Part shown: piece by piece, positions 34,994 to 42,928 of the stretch
Layout of the letters: each line of letters begins with the position of its first letter
How positions within the stretch are numbered: position 1 is the stretch's first letter
Source of the DNA: Flavobacterium frigoris PS1
GTDB lineage: Bacteria; Bacteroidota; Bacteroidia; Flavobacteriales; Flavobacteriaceae
Direction: 5' to 3'
NCBI RefSeq assembly: GCF_000252125.1
Contig: NZ_AHKF01000018.1
Coordinates: 186,001 to 250,000, forward strand
Length of the DNA stretch: 64,000 bases
Program-made: the position numbers and the translations under genes
The notes under the pieces: generated by a model
Told to the model about the DNA's origin: nothing
What the model saw: the letters and a program-made list of their open reading frames with translations, nothing else
Databases searched by the model: none

Positions 34994-35638
34994 TTAAACG
35001 ATATCCCATGTCGATGGGCTAACGCTCCATTCTCTTAAAGTTTTTTCTTCTTTCTCAGAGATATAACTTTTGGCTACAGCCAAATTCAATAAATTTTGAT
35101 AATTGCTTAAAGTATATAAATCTACTTTTGCATTTTTAAAATTTTGATCTGCTACATCAAAGCCATAGGTGAAGATTGCTGCCATTCCCTTTATGTTTGC
35201 TCCGGCGGTGCGCAAAGCTTCTACTGCCAGTAAACTGCTGTTTCCTGTGCTTATCAAATCTTCGACAACCACTACATTTTGGCCTTTCTGCAAAAAACCT
35301 TCTACTTGGTTTAGTCGGCCGTGCTTTTTAGCTTCTGGTCGCACATAAACAAAAGGCAAACCCAAACTTTCTGCAACTAGCATTCCAATTCCTATTGCTC
35401 CAGTGGCTACACCGGCAATAACATCTGGCTTTCCAAATTGTTTTTCAATATGTTTAGAAAATTCATCTCTAACATAATTTCTTATGGGTGGAAATGAGAG
35501 TATTAGCCTGTTATCACAGTAAATAGGTGATTTCCATCCAGAAGCCCATGTAAAAGGATTTCCTGGATTCAATTTAATTGCATTTATTTGCAAAAGCAAT
35601 TCGGCTGTTTTTTCGGCAGTATCTTTATTAAAAATCAT
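34994..35638 (-). CDS. pyrE: Orotate phosphoribosyltransferase
   Basis: A 214-residue enzyme of pyrimidine synthesis that joins orotate to PRPP to give OMP. The PRPP-binding motif is NVVVVEDLISTGNSSL, and the substrate loop region has VRPEAKKHGRLNQVEG. The open frame begins at 35671, but the Met at 35638 (MIFNKDTAEKTAELLLQ) is the family start and agrees with a promoter whose -7 element ends at 35643. Only 7 bp separate this start from the NUDIX start on the other strand. Confidence 0.94.
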   Translation of the reverse strand: MIFNKDTAEKTAELLLQINAIKLNPGNPFTWASGWKSPIYCDNRLILSFPPIRNYVRDEFSKHIEKQFGKPDVIAGVATGAIGIGMLVAESLGLPFVYVRPEAKKHGRLNQVEGFLQKGQNVVVVEDLISTGNSSLLAVEALRTAGANIKGMAAIFTYGFDVADQNFKNAKVDLYTLSNYQNLLNLAVAKSYISEKEEKTLREWSVSPSTWDIV

Positions 35639-35642
35639 ATTA

Positions 35643-35672
35643 CAAATGTATAAAGTTTTTGTTAACGACAAA
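35643..35672 (-). promoter_or_regulatory. pyrE promoter overlapping the NUDIX start codon
   Basis: On the minus strand TTTG (35672-35669) and TACATTTG (35650-35643) are separated by 18 nt. The -7 element covers the NUDIX ATG at 35646-35648. The predicted start falls at or next to the pyrE ATG, so the pyrE message may be nearly leaderless. Confidence 0.55.
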
Positions 35673-36260
35673 CCACTTTTTTTGACAAATAAAATATCAA
35701 AAGAAACAGATTTTCAATTATTTCTATTAGAAAGTATTGATATAAAGCAACTTATAGTCAAAATTTTTCAAAATAAAATTCAAAAAGCGTATCTCTATCA
35801 CCCTGATGAAAAGGAGATTATGAAGACTTTGAAAACTAAAATTCCTGTCAATAAGGCTGGGGGAGGCTTAGTCTACAATAAAAATGGGGAGGTTTTATTC
35901 ATTTTTAGGAATGGAAAATGGGATTTACCTAAGGGTGGAACCGAAAAAGGAGAGGATATTGAAGGTACCGCAATGCGTGAAGTAGAAGAAGAGACAGGAG
36001 TAAACCTACTGCGTATTACAAGTAAATTGCAAAAAACGTATCATGTTTTTAAACGTAATGGTGTTTTTAAGCTTAAAATAACACATTGGTTCGAAATGCA
36101 GTCTGATTTTGAAGGAATACCGCAAGGACAATTGGAAGAAGGAATAGAAAAAGTAGCATGGTTTAGCCCTGATCAGATACCTGAGGCGTTAAAAAATTCT
36201 TATGAGAACATTAAATTATTGTTTGAAGAAGAAAAAGGCGACCATCCGCATACAATATAA
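35646..36260 (+). CDS. NUDIX hydrolase
   Basis: A 204-residue NUDIX pyrophosphohydrolase. The NUDIX box is complete: GGTEKGEDIEGTAMREVEEETGV (shown as its start GGTEKGED and end REVEEETG), with acidic residues for metal binding. About 65 N-terminal residues form an extra domain before the fold. The substrate is not predictable. It starts 8 nt from the pyrE start in a back-to-back arrangement, and a possible -7 element (TATCTTTA, 35620-35627) lies within pyrE. The gene ends before a perfect 20-bp hairpin. Confidence 0.9.
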   Translation: MYKVFVNDKPLFLTNKISKETDFQLFLLESIDIKQLIVKIFQNKIQKAYLYHPDEKEIMKTLKTKIPVNKAGGGLVYNKNGEVLFIFRNGKWDLPKGGTEKGEDIEGTAMREVEEETGVNLLRITSKLQKTYHVFKRNGVFKLKITHWFEMQSDFEGIPQGQLEEGIEKVAWFSPDQIPEALKNSYENIKLLFEEEKGDHPHTI

Positions 36261-36280
36261 TTTTTATTGTTGCGCTAAAT

Positions 36281-36321
36281 AAAACAAGGGCTATGATCAT
36301 AATGATCATAGCCCTTGTTTT
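36281..36321. terminator. Perfect 20-bp hairpin terminator after the NUDIX gene
   Basis: Arms 36281-36300 and 36302-36321 are perfect complements (AAAACAAGGGCTATGATCAT), with a T-rich exit on both sides. It lies between convergent genes; the M14 peptidase stop is 128 nt away, so it mainly serves the NUDIX transcript. Confidence 0.88.
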
Positions 36322-36448
36322 ATTTATGAATGGAGCGTTATTAGAGGGCAAATTTCGAAATATTAAAATAATGATTTGCTAATTTCGAAAAAAGCAAAAA
36401 AAAGTAAAATAGACTTCCATGCAAAAACAGGGACGACCTAATATTGCT

Positions 36449-38173
36449 TTAATTCGGCAGTCTGTAAACGGGATATTGCAAATGTGCCTTTTCGTAGTAA
36501 ACTGAATTTTTATAAATCCAGTCCAGTTGACCCTCAGGATTATTAGCAAAAGCTGAATCAGCTGTTTTTTTCTGCTCTAATTCATTTTTAAGTTTTGGGT
36601 TGTCTTTTAATAATTGGGCTGCGGTATCCTCAAAAACATATTCAGAATAACCTTCTTTTTGTTGAAGCATGGTATCAAAATAATTCCAATTAAAGAATGA
36701 ATCCACCCCTTGCGGCTCTAGGGTTTCCAATAAATATTTGACTCCTTTTTGAGATGTTGGAAATAGATAATCACCTTTAGCGAAAGCTATTTGCTTCTTG
36801 CTTACGCTTAATTTTGTGTCTCTATGTGTAAAATGGCCTTCATAAGCTGAACTGGTTGTTTTGTAGTCGGCAATCTTATAGCTTTCTACGTTAATAATCG
36901 TATCTTTTTTAAGCTGTGTGTAGCTTAAATTGTTGCTTTTAAGCAGCTCTATAACGTTCCAAAATGTTTTTGGGATAATGTATGCTTCTGGGATTATAAT
37001 TTCTTGTGCTGACTTATATTCTTTTAGGTAGGGGATGTCTTTTTTGAAAGGCTTTGTTGTGTCATAATACAGCCTATTGCCTGTTGTTGCTTCACTTGGT
37101 TTATGCCCAGCCTCAAATCCCAAAAATGAAAATGGAGTCACTTTTGTGGTGTCAATTTCCCATTTAATCGTGTAGGATTTTCCAGGAAGATATTGTGATT
37201 CGTTTTGCAACCGTAGTTCTTTTATTTTTTGGTAATTTGCATCGGTGTAAGCCATTGTTGTCAGCATGTATTCGTAAGTAGCTTTCACACGCTCGGCATA
37301 TTTTTTTAGCATATGCGTTTCCACCACAAATCCTATGCTGTTAAATAGGGACGTGTATCCTGTGGAATAGCGAGGGCTGTCAAAAAATTGCGCAAAACCA
37401 TTATCGGGAGTTTCGCTAAAAGCATTCACATAAGGTGTGCTTTCTAGGTTTTTTTGTTTTAAACCTTGCACTATTGCAGGCATCATTTCTATATCTAAAT
37501 AATTGCCCAATATAGTTCCTAGGTGGTTTTTCTGGGTCATGATGTAAGTGATTTTATACTGATAGTCAGCACCATTACTTACATGATTGTCAATAAAAAC
37601 ATCAGGGTTCAGTTGATGAAAGATCTCATAAAAGCTTTTTGTATTTCTGGTGTCCGCTTTGATGAAATCACGATTCAAATCATAATTTCTTGCGTTGCCT
37701 CTAAATCCGTAACTTTCTGGGCCATCCTGATTAGCCCTCGTTGTCGAATTGCGATTTAAGGCGCCGCCAATATTATATACTGGAATCGTTGCTATAATGG
37801 TGTTTTTTGGAACTTTGATTTTAGCTAGTGCCAAATCACGAAATAACTGCATGGTTGCATCAATTCCGTCTGGCTCGCCAGGGTGAATTCCGTTATTGAT
37901 TAGTAGGACGGCTTTCTTTCTCGCTTGTACATTAAATTTTTTATCAGGATCGAATAGGACTAGGGTCAGTCGTTCTCCACTATCTGTAAAACCCATTTCT
38001 TGCATTTTTATCGAAGGAAAATCTTTGGACAAAAGAGAATAGTAGGCGATGGTTTGCTGGTATGTGGCCGATTGATTTCCATTTCCTTTTTCGAAAAAAG
38101 TCTTGTAATTGGTGTCTTTTTGTGCAGAAATGGCCATTGAAAACAGCAGTAAAGCAATAGTGAATAATCTCAT
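36449..38173 (-). CDS. M14 family zinc metallocarboxypeptidase, secreted
   Basis: A 574-residue exported peptidase. The signal peptide is MRLFTIALLLFSMAISAQ. The M14 zinc ligands are His97 and Glu100 (HPGEPDG) and His197 (FIDNHVSNG), and FVVETHML supplies the likely catalytic Glu. The region after residue ~320 is a long extra domain with unclear fold. The NYDLNRDF motif is also usual for the family. It probably trims peptides in the periplasm or outside the cell. It stands alone, divergent from the helicase gene. Confidence 0.9.
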   Translation of the reverse strand: MRLFTIALLLFSMAISAQKDTNYKTFFEKGNGNQSATYQQTIAYYSLLSKDFPSIKMQEMGFTDSGERLTLVLFDPDKKFNVQARKKAVLLINNGIHPGEPDGIDATMQLFRDLALAKIKVPKNTIIATIPVYNIGGALNRNSTTRANQDGPESYGFRGNARNYDLNRDFIKADTRNTKSFYEIFHQLNPDVFIDNHVSNGADYQYKITYIMTQKNHLGTILGNYLDIEMMPAIVQGLKQKNLESTPYVNAFSETPDNGFAQFFDSPRYSTGYTSLFNSIGFVVETHMLKKYAERVKATYEYMLTTMAYTDANYQKIKELRLQNESQYLPGKSYTIKWEIDTTKVTPFSFLGFEAGHKPSEATTGNRLYYDTTKPFKKDIPYLKEYKSAQEIIIPEAYIIPKTFWNVIELLKSNNLSYTQLKKDTIINVESYKIADYKTTSSAYEGHFTHRDTKLSVSKKQIAFAKGDYLFPTSQKGVKYLLETLEPQGVDSFFNWNYFDTMLQQKEGYSEYVFEDTAAQLLKDNPKLKNELEQKKTADSAFANNPEGQLDWIYKNSVYYEKAHLQYPVYRLPN

Positions 38174-38310
38174 ATGTGATTTATTTAATAGCTAAGCCAA
38201 ATGTAATATTATTTTGACAGCAATACCAACAGCGAGCTTAGGGATAGTATTAGTAAAAATGAAAACTAGGACAGAATGCTAAAAACCTACCATTGAGCAC
38301 TTTTTTTAAG

Positions 38311-38318
38311 TACTTTTG
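38311..38318 (+). promoter_or_regulatory. -7 element of the helicase gene
   Basis: TACTTTTG is a perfect TAnnTTTG. The implied start is near 38323, the ATG itself, so the leader is minimal. A TTG lies 15 nt upstream, shorter than ideal. Confidence 0.45.
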
Positions 38319-38322
38319 CAAA

Positions 38323-39669
38323 ATGAATAAGAAACACCATTCCAACAATATACTTTTGAATTTAGGCATAGAAAGCCTGAACGAGATGCAGGAAGTGGCG
38401 CAAGACGCTATCCTAAACGATAATAATGTATTACTGCTTTCCCCAACAGGTTCTGGGAAAACCTTGGCCTTTTTATTGCCGATTTTAGAAATGTTACAGC
38501 CTGAAATTCTATCTGTGCAATGCTTAATTCTAGTTCCTTCAAGAGAACTGGGACTGCAAATTGAGCAAGTTTGGAAAAAAATGGGTACAGATTACAAAGT
38601 AAATGTATGCTACGGTGGACACTCCATCGATACTGAAATTAAGAACTTAAGCAATCCACCAGCCGTTTTAATAGGGACTCCTGGGCGTATCGCAGATCAT
38701 ATAGACAGAGGGACTTTCCGGACTGATAAAATTCAAACATTAATTTTGGATGAATTTGACAAATCATTGCAATTGGGATTCCATGAGCAAATGTCATTCA
38801 TCATTGGGAAATTGGCTAAACTGAACAAAAGAGTGCTGGTTTCGGCCACATCGGATATTGAGATTCCAAGATACACCAGAGTGGTTAACCCAACTATTTT
38901 AGACTTTATTCCTGAAAATGAGGTAGAAACAAATCTTTCGATGAGAATGGTGGTTTCAAAAGAGAGAGATAAAATAGGAAGCTTGTTCAATCTGATTTGT
39001 TCACTTAAATCAGAGTCGGCTATCGTTTTCTGTAATCATCGTGATGCTGCAGAACGAATCAGTGATACTTTAAATGAAAAAGGGATTTATGCTACTTATT
39101 ATCATGGTGGAATGGATCAAGATGAGCGCGAACGTGCATTAATTCAGTTTCGTAACGGAAGTGTAAGTTATTTAATCACAACTGATTTAGCGGCCCGTGG
39201 ACTTGATATTCCAGAAATGAACCATGTTATTCATTATCACTTGCCATCAAAAGAAGACGAATTCACTCATAGAAACGGTAGGACAGCACGTATGTTAGCT
39301 TCTGGGACGGCTTATATTGTAGCTCACGAAAGCGAGAAAAAGGTAGATTATATTGATTATGGGATGAAAGCATTCACTGTAGATGCTACCGTTAACTTAC
39401 CAAAACCTCCGCAATTTCAAACTATTTATATTAGTGGTGGAAAGAAAAACAAACTAAATAAGATTGATATCGTAGGTTTCTTTTCTCAAAAAGGGAAACT
39501 AGAAAAAGGTGATTTGGGATTAATCGAAGTGAAGGATTTTATTTCTTTTGCTGCCGTGAAATTCAATAAAGTAAAAGACTTGTTGAATAACATCAAGGAT
39601 GAAAAAATGAAGGGCAAGAAGTTCAAAATTGAAGTTGCTCGTAAAGTGATTAAGAAGGAAGAAGAATAG
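38323..39669 (+). CDS. DEAD/DEAH-box RNA helicase, DbpA-like
   Basis: A 448-residue ATP-dependent RNA helicase. Motif I is SPTGSGKT, motif Ia PSRELGLQ, motif II DEFD in place of the usual DEAD, motif III SAT, and motif VI HRNGRTAR. After the two RecA domains there is a C-terminal DbpA-type RNA-binding domain (about 370-445, IYISGGKKNKLNKIDIVGF onward, cut here), which in DbpA binds 23S rRNA hairpin 92. It is probably a ribosome assembly helicase. The open frame starts at TTG 38293, but ATG 38323 follows the promoter and begins MNKKHHSNN. Confidence 0.92.
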   Translation: MNKKHHSNNILLNLGIESLNEMQEVAQDAILNDNNVLLLSPTGSGKTLAFLLPILEMLQPEILSVQCLILVPSRELGLQIEQVWKKMGTDYKVNVCYGGHSIDTEIKNLSNPPAVLIGTPGRIADHIDRGTFRTDKIQTLILDEFDKSLQLGFHEQMSFIIGKLAKLNKRVLVSATSDIEIPRYTRVVNPTILDFIPENEVETNLSMRMVVSKERDKIGSLFNLICSLKSESAIVFCNHRDAAERISDTLNEKGIYATYYHGGMDQDERERALIQFRNGSVSYLITTDLAARGLDIPEMNHVIHYHLPSKEDEFTHRNGRTARMLASGTAYIVAHESEKKVDYIDYGMKAFTVDATVNLPKPPQFQTIYISGGKKNKLNKIDIVGFFSQKGKLEKGDLGLIEVKDFISFAAVKFNKVKDLLNNIKDEKMKGKKFKIEVARKVIKKEEE

Positions 39670-39719
39670 TGAGATGTGAAAAGTTTTCTAGTATTCAGTA
39701 AAATAAAATTCAGAAAATA

Positions 39720-39759
39720 AAAAATCGTTAACAGTAAATTTTACTGCTAACGATTTTTT
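39720..39759. terminator. Terminator after the helicase gene
   Basis: A stem AAAATCGTTAACAGTAAA with TTTACTGCTAACGATTTT (one mismatch), very short loop, T-rich exit. It can also end the convergent PhnA transcript. Confidence 0.85.
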
Positions 39760-39839
39760 ATTTTAAAAAGTGTGATTTTTAGTAAAAGTAAAATCTTGGT
39801 AATACAATCCGATTCACATATCACTATTCACTAAAAAAA

Positions 39840-40418
39840 TTATAATTTCTTCACGTATTGTGTAATGATTACAATAGTCTGCCCGTCTACTTTTCCTTCA
39901 ATATATTCGGCATTTTCGTGATCCAGTCTGATGTTACGTACAGATGTTCCTTGTTTAGCCACCATGCTCGATCCTTTAACTTTAAGGTCTTTAATCAAAA
40001 CTACTGAATCTCCTACTTCTAGAATTACACCATTCACATCTCTGTGTATGACTTTATTCTCATCTTCTTCACCTTCTCCAGTTGCTTGAGCCCAGGCTAG
40101 TGTTTCTTCGTCAAAATACATTTGGTCAATCAATTCTTGTGGCCAACCTGCAGAACGAAGGCGACTCAACATTCTCCAGGATACCACTTGCACAGCGGCA
40201 TGCTCACTCCACATACTATCATTTAGACATCTCCAATGGTTTAGATCTTCATTGCCAGGATTTTCGATTTGCTCAATGCACGTGCTACATGCCATTATTG
40301 CTTCGTCAATTCCACCTTTTTTAGTAGGTAAAACTTCATACACTTTTAGGTTTTCAGTTGCAGCACATAATTCACATTTCGACCCACTACGCTTGCTTAA
40401 TTCTCTTTCTTTACTCAT
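39840..40418 (-). CDS. PhnA domain protein
   Basis: A 192-residue cytoplasmic protein of the PhnA family. An N-terminal zinc ribbon (CELCAATENL and CSTC) is followed by a middle helical part and a C-terminal SH3-like barrel containing DVNGVILEVGDSVVLIKDLKVKG (in part) and the QGTSVRNIRL segment. The name comes from its neighbourhood to phosphonate genes in E. coli, but it is not an enzyme of the C-P lyase, and no phosphonate genes are here. Function is unknown. Confidence 0.86.
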   Translation of the reverse strand: MSKERELSKRSGSKCELCAATENLKVYEVLPTKKGGIDEAIMACSTCIEQIENPGNEDLNHWRCLNDSMWSEHAAVQVVSWRMLSRLRSAGWPQELIDQMYFDEETLAWAQATGEGEEDENKVIHRDVNGVILEVGDSVVLIKDLKVKGSSMVAKQGTSVRNIRLDHENAEYIEGKVDGQTIVIITQYVKKL

Positions 40419-40571
40419 TGTTGGCTTTTATTTTGATTTGGCGAAAATACGGCTATTATGTACTTTCTGCAAGTTTATTAATACTTGTTCTGCATTCATT
40501 AGGCAGTATTAAGTTTACAAATAAATCATCTATACTCTTATACGGCTTAACACTAAAAACTTGATGACTTC

Positions 40572-41030
40572 TTATTTCTTCAATCTAACAGCTTTTGGAA
40601 CTAGCATTTGGTATTCGCCACCATTGCGAATAACGTCCCGCACAATACTGGAGCTTATGTATGATGTTCTTGCGGCAGTTAGCAAGAATACGGTTTCTAT
40701 TTTAGATAAATGTCTATTAGTGTGCGCGATGGCCTTTTCGAACTCAAAATCGGCTGGATTACGCAAACCACGTAGGATGAAATCAGCTTTTATTCTATGA
40801 CACAAATCAATGGTCAGGCCTTCATAAGTAATCACTGTAACTTTTGGTTCGTCTTTGAAGGTTTCTTCGATGAATCGTTTTCTTTCTTCAAGTGAAAACA
40901 TGTATTTTTTTTCGGCGTTGACACCAATGGCAATTACAATTTCATCAAAAAGGGAAACTCCTCTTTTAATGATGTCTTCATGGCCTAAGGTTATGGGATC
41001 AAAGGATCCAGGAAATATGGCTTTTCTCAT
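40572..41030 (-). CDS. coaD: Pantetheine-phosphate adenylyltransferase
   Basis: A 152-residue enzyme that joins 4'-phosphopantetheine and ATP to make dephospho-CoA. The nucleotidyltransferase motif TLGH is in GSFDPITLGHEDII, and the C-terminal ISSSIVRD is the other signature. RGLRNPADFEFE is also typical. The frame is open from 41045, but MRKAIFPGSFDP at 41030 is the family start. It is 58 nt downstream of ddl on the same strand. Confidence 0.95.
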   Translation of the reverse strand: MRKAIFPGSFDPITLGHEDIIKRGVSLFDEIVIAIGVNAEKKYMFSLEERKRFIEETFKDEPKVTVITYEGLTIDLCHRIKADFILRGLRNPADFEFEKAIAHTNRHLSKIETVFLLTAARTSYISSSIVRDVIRNGGEYQMLVPKAVRLKK

Positions 41031-41103
41031 TATTAAAAATTTCAAGTTTTGAAGTTTGAAGTTGAAAACCGCAAAAATTCAGAGGTTTTTAGATTTCTTT
41101 ACT

Positions 41104-42081
41104 TTATTTTTTCTGTGAAGATAGCTCTATTGCATTGGTAAACAATTCTTCCAGTGAAATTCCTGCCGCTATGGCCTGTTGTGGAATCAAACTCTCCGGT
41201 GTCAATCCAGGGATGGTGTTCATTTCCAACATAAATGGCTCATCGTTTACAATGATAAATTCTGTTCTCGAAAATCCTTTCATTTTTAGTAATTCATAGG
41301 CGCGCTTGGCAATATCACCCACTTTTTTGGTCATCTCGTCTGAAATTCTGGCGGGGGTAATTTCCTGTGATTTACCTAAGTATTTGGCTTCATAATCGAA
41401 AAAATCGTTCTCAGAAACAATCTCAGTTATAGGTAAAACGGTTATTGTTCCTTTGTAGTCAATCACACCCACTGTCACCTCAGTTCCGTCAAGGAAAGCT
41501 TCGATGATGATTTCGTTATCTTCTTGGTAAGCTACTTCGATTGCAATTGGTAGTTCAGCTGCGGTTTTTACTTTTGAAATTCCGAAGCTTGAACCCGCTT
41601 TATTGGGTTTTACAAAACAAGGCAATCCCACTTTTTTTACAATTTCGTCCGCATAGATTACGTCTCCTTTGTTTAAATAATAAGAAACGGCACTTTTTAT
41701 ACCGTATGGTTTTAATACAGAAAGGAAATCTCTTTTGTTGAAAGTCAATGCTGCTTGGTAATAATCGCAGGAAGTTTGTGGAATTTCGAGCAATTCAAAA
41801 TAGGCTTGCATGAGACCATCTTCGCCCGGAGTTCCGTGAATTGCATTGAAAACACAGTCAAAATTGATTTTTTTTCCGTCTACTATAGTCGAAAAATCAT
41901 TTTTATCGATAGGGAATTCGGTTTCAGCATCATTCACATATACCCATTTTTCCTTAAAAATATGGACGCGAAATCCGTTGTATTTTGTCTTGTCCAATGA
42001 TTGGTATACAACGTTTCCGCTGATTAGTGAAATTTTGTATTCGCTGGAATAGCCTCCCATGATAATAGCAATGTTCTTCAT
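41104..42081 (-). CDS. ddl: D-alanine--D-alanine ligase
   Basis: A 325-residue ATP-grasp ligase making the D-Ala-D-Ala dipeptide for peptidoglycan. Motifs include GGYSSEYKISL (usual HGGxSxE region), HGTPGEDG, PCFVKPNKAGSSFGI for ATP, and FMLEMNTIPGLT near the end. It is followed by coaD and divergent from the PASTA gene, an arrangement I recall from other Flavobacteriia. A dispersed repeat lies in the 232-nt upstream gap. Confidence 0.94.
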   Translation of the reverse strand: MKNIAIIMGGYSSEYKISLISGNVVYQSLDKTKYNGFRVHIFKEKWVYVNDAETEFPIDKNDFSTIVDGKKINFDCVFNAIHGTPGEDGLMQAYFELLEIPQTSCDYYQAALTFNKRDFLSVLKPYGIKSAVSYYLNKGDVIYADEIVKKVGLPCFVKPNKAGSSFGISKVKTAAELPIAIEVAYQEDNEIIIEAFLDGTEVTVGVIDYKGTITVLPITEIVSENDFFDYEAKYLGKSQEITPARISDEMTKKVGDIAKRAYELLKMKGFSRTEFIIVNDEPFMLEMNTIPGLTPESLIPQQAIAAGISLEELFTNAIELSSQKK

Positions 42082-42148
42082 TTTTAAGTTTTTAGGTCTA
42101 GGATTTGAGTTAGTACAACTACTGATTTTGTGAAAACGATTCGATTTT

Positions 42149-42216
42149 TAGCCCCGATAGCAGCGACATCCCACGCTTTTTTGCGTGGATATAGCGGATA
42201 GCGGGAAATAGCTCCT
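42149..42216. repeat. Dispersed hairpin repeat, copy 2, between ddl and the PASTA gene
   Basis: The outer parts (TAGCCCCGATAGCAGCGAC from 42149 and ATAGCGGATAGCGGGAAATA to ~42210, then GCTCC) are the reverse complement of the element at 20237-20320. Here the core is the hairpin CACGC-TTTTTT-GCGTG (about 42172-42187), unlike the core of copy 1. The copy lies in a divergent intergenic region of 232 nt, upstream of the PASTA promoter. Confidence 0.72.
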
Positions 42217-42284
42217 AAAATTCATTAAGAAAGTACTAAATACCATTAAACAAAATTATCATTTTTTTTGAAACGAAATAGCTA

Positions 42285-42292
42285 TATCTTTG
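42285..42292 (+). promoter_or_regulatory. -7 element of the PASTA-rluD pair
   Basis: TATCTTTG is a perfect TAnnTTTG; TTTTG ending at 42270 is only 14 nt upstream. The implied start near 42298 leaves about 16 nt to ATG 42314. Confidence 0.5.
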
Positions 42293-42313
42293 TCCAATTA
42301 TAAAATTAAATTT

Positions 42314-42928
42314 ATGAGTTTACGTAAGTATCTTAGCAGTCGTGTGTTTCTTATTCAAGTATTTTTAGCCGTTTTGATTATTGCCGTTTTGGGATACCTG
42401 TTTATGCATTGGTTGACTTTTACGACTGATCATGGAAATGAGATTACGGTTCCTAATTTAAGTAAATTAACGGAGGAGCAAGTGGAGGAAAAGCTAGATG
42501 ATTTAGATCTTAGTTATGTGCTACTAGATAGTTTAGATTATAAAAGTGATTATCCGAAGTATAGTGTAGTGCAGCAAGATCCTTTACCGGGGGAGAAAGT
42601 AAAAGTGGGAAGAAAAGTCTATATAAAAATCAACAGTTCTGGATTTTCATCAGTGAAAGTTCCGGATTTGATCGAAAAAACATATCGTGAAGCGTCTCCA
42701 ACCCTAAGAGCATTAGGTCTTGAGGAAGGTACGATTACCTATGTTCCAAATCTTGGAAAAGACATGGTGCTGGAAATGCGTTATAAAGGTAGAAATATCA
42801 AAGCGGGAGATAAAGTCTTGAAATCATCTAAAATTGATTTGGTTTTAGGTGATGGAAAAATGAGTTATGAAGAAGAAATAAAAACGGATACTATAAATCC
42901 AACAGAAGAAATGCCAAATGAACAATAA
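42314..42928 (+). CDS. PASTA domain membrane protein
   Basis: A 204-residue protein with one N-terminal membrane helix (about 11-35) and two to three PASTA repeats outside the cytoplasm. Recognisable units are TVPNLSKLTEEQVEEKL, then VVQQDPLPGEKVKVGRKV, and KVPDLIEKTYREASPTL. PASTA domains bind peptidoglycan fragments in kinases and penicillin-binding proteins; this protein has no kinase domain. The frame is open from TTG 42290, which lies within the -7 element, so ATG 42314 is preferred. It overlaps rluD by 11 nt and is near ddl, consistent with an envelope role. Confidence 0.85.
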   Translation: MSLRKYLSSRVFLIQVFLAVLIIAVLGYLFMHWLTFTTDHGNEITVPNLSKLTEEQVEEKLDDLDLSYVLLDSLDYKSDYPKYSVVQQDPLPGEKVKVGRKVYIKINSSGFSSVKVPDLIEKTYREASPTLRALGLEEGTITYVPNLGKDMVLEMRYKGRNIKAGDKVLKSSKIDLVLGDGKMSYEEEIKTDTINPTEEMPNEQ

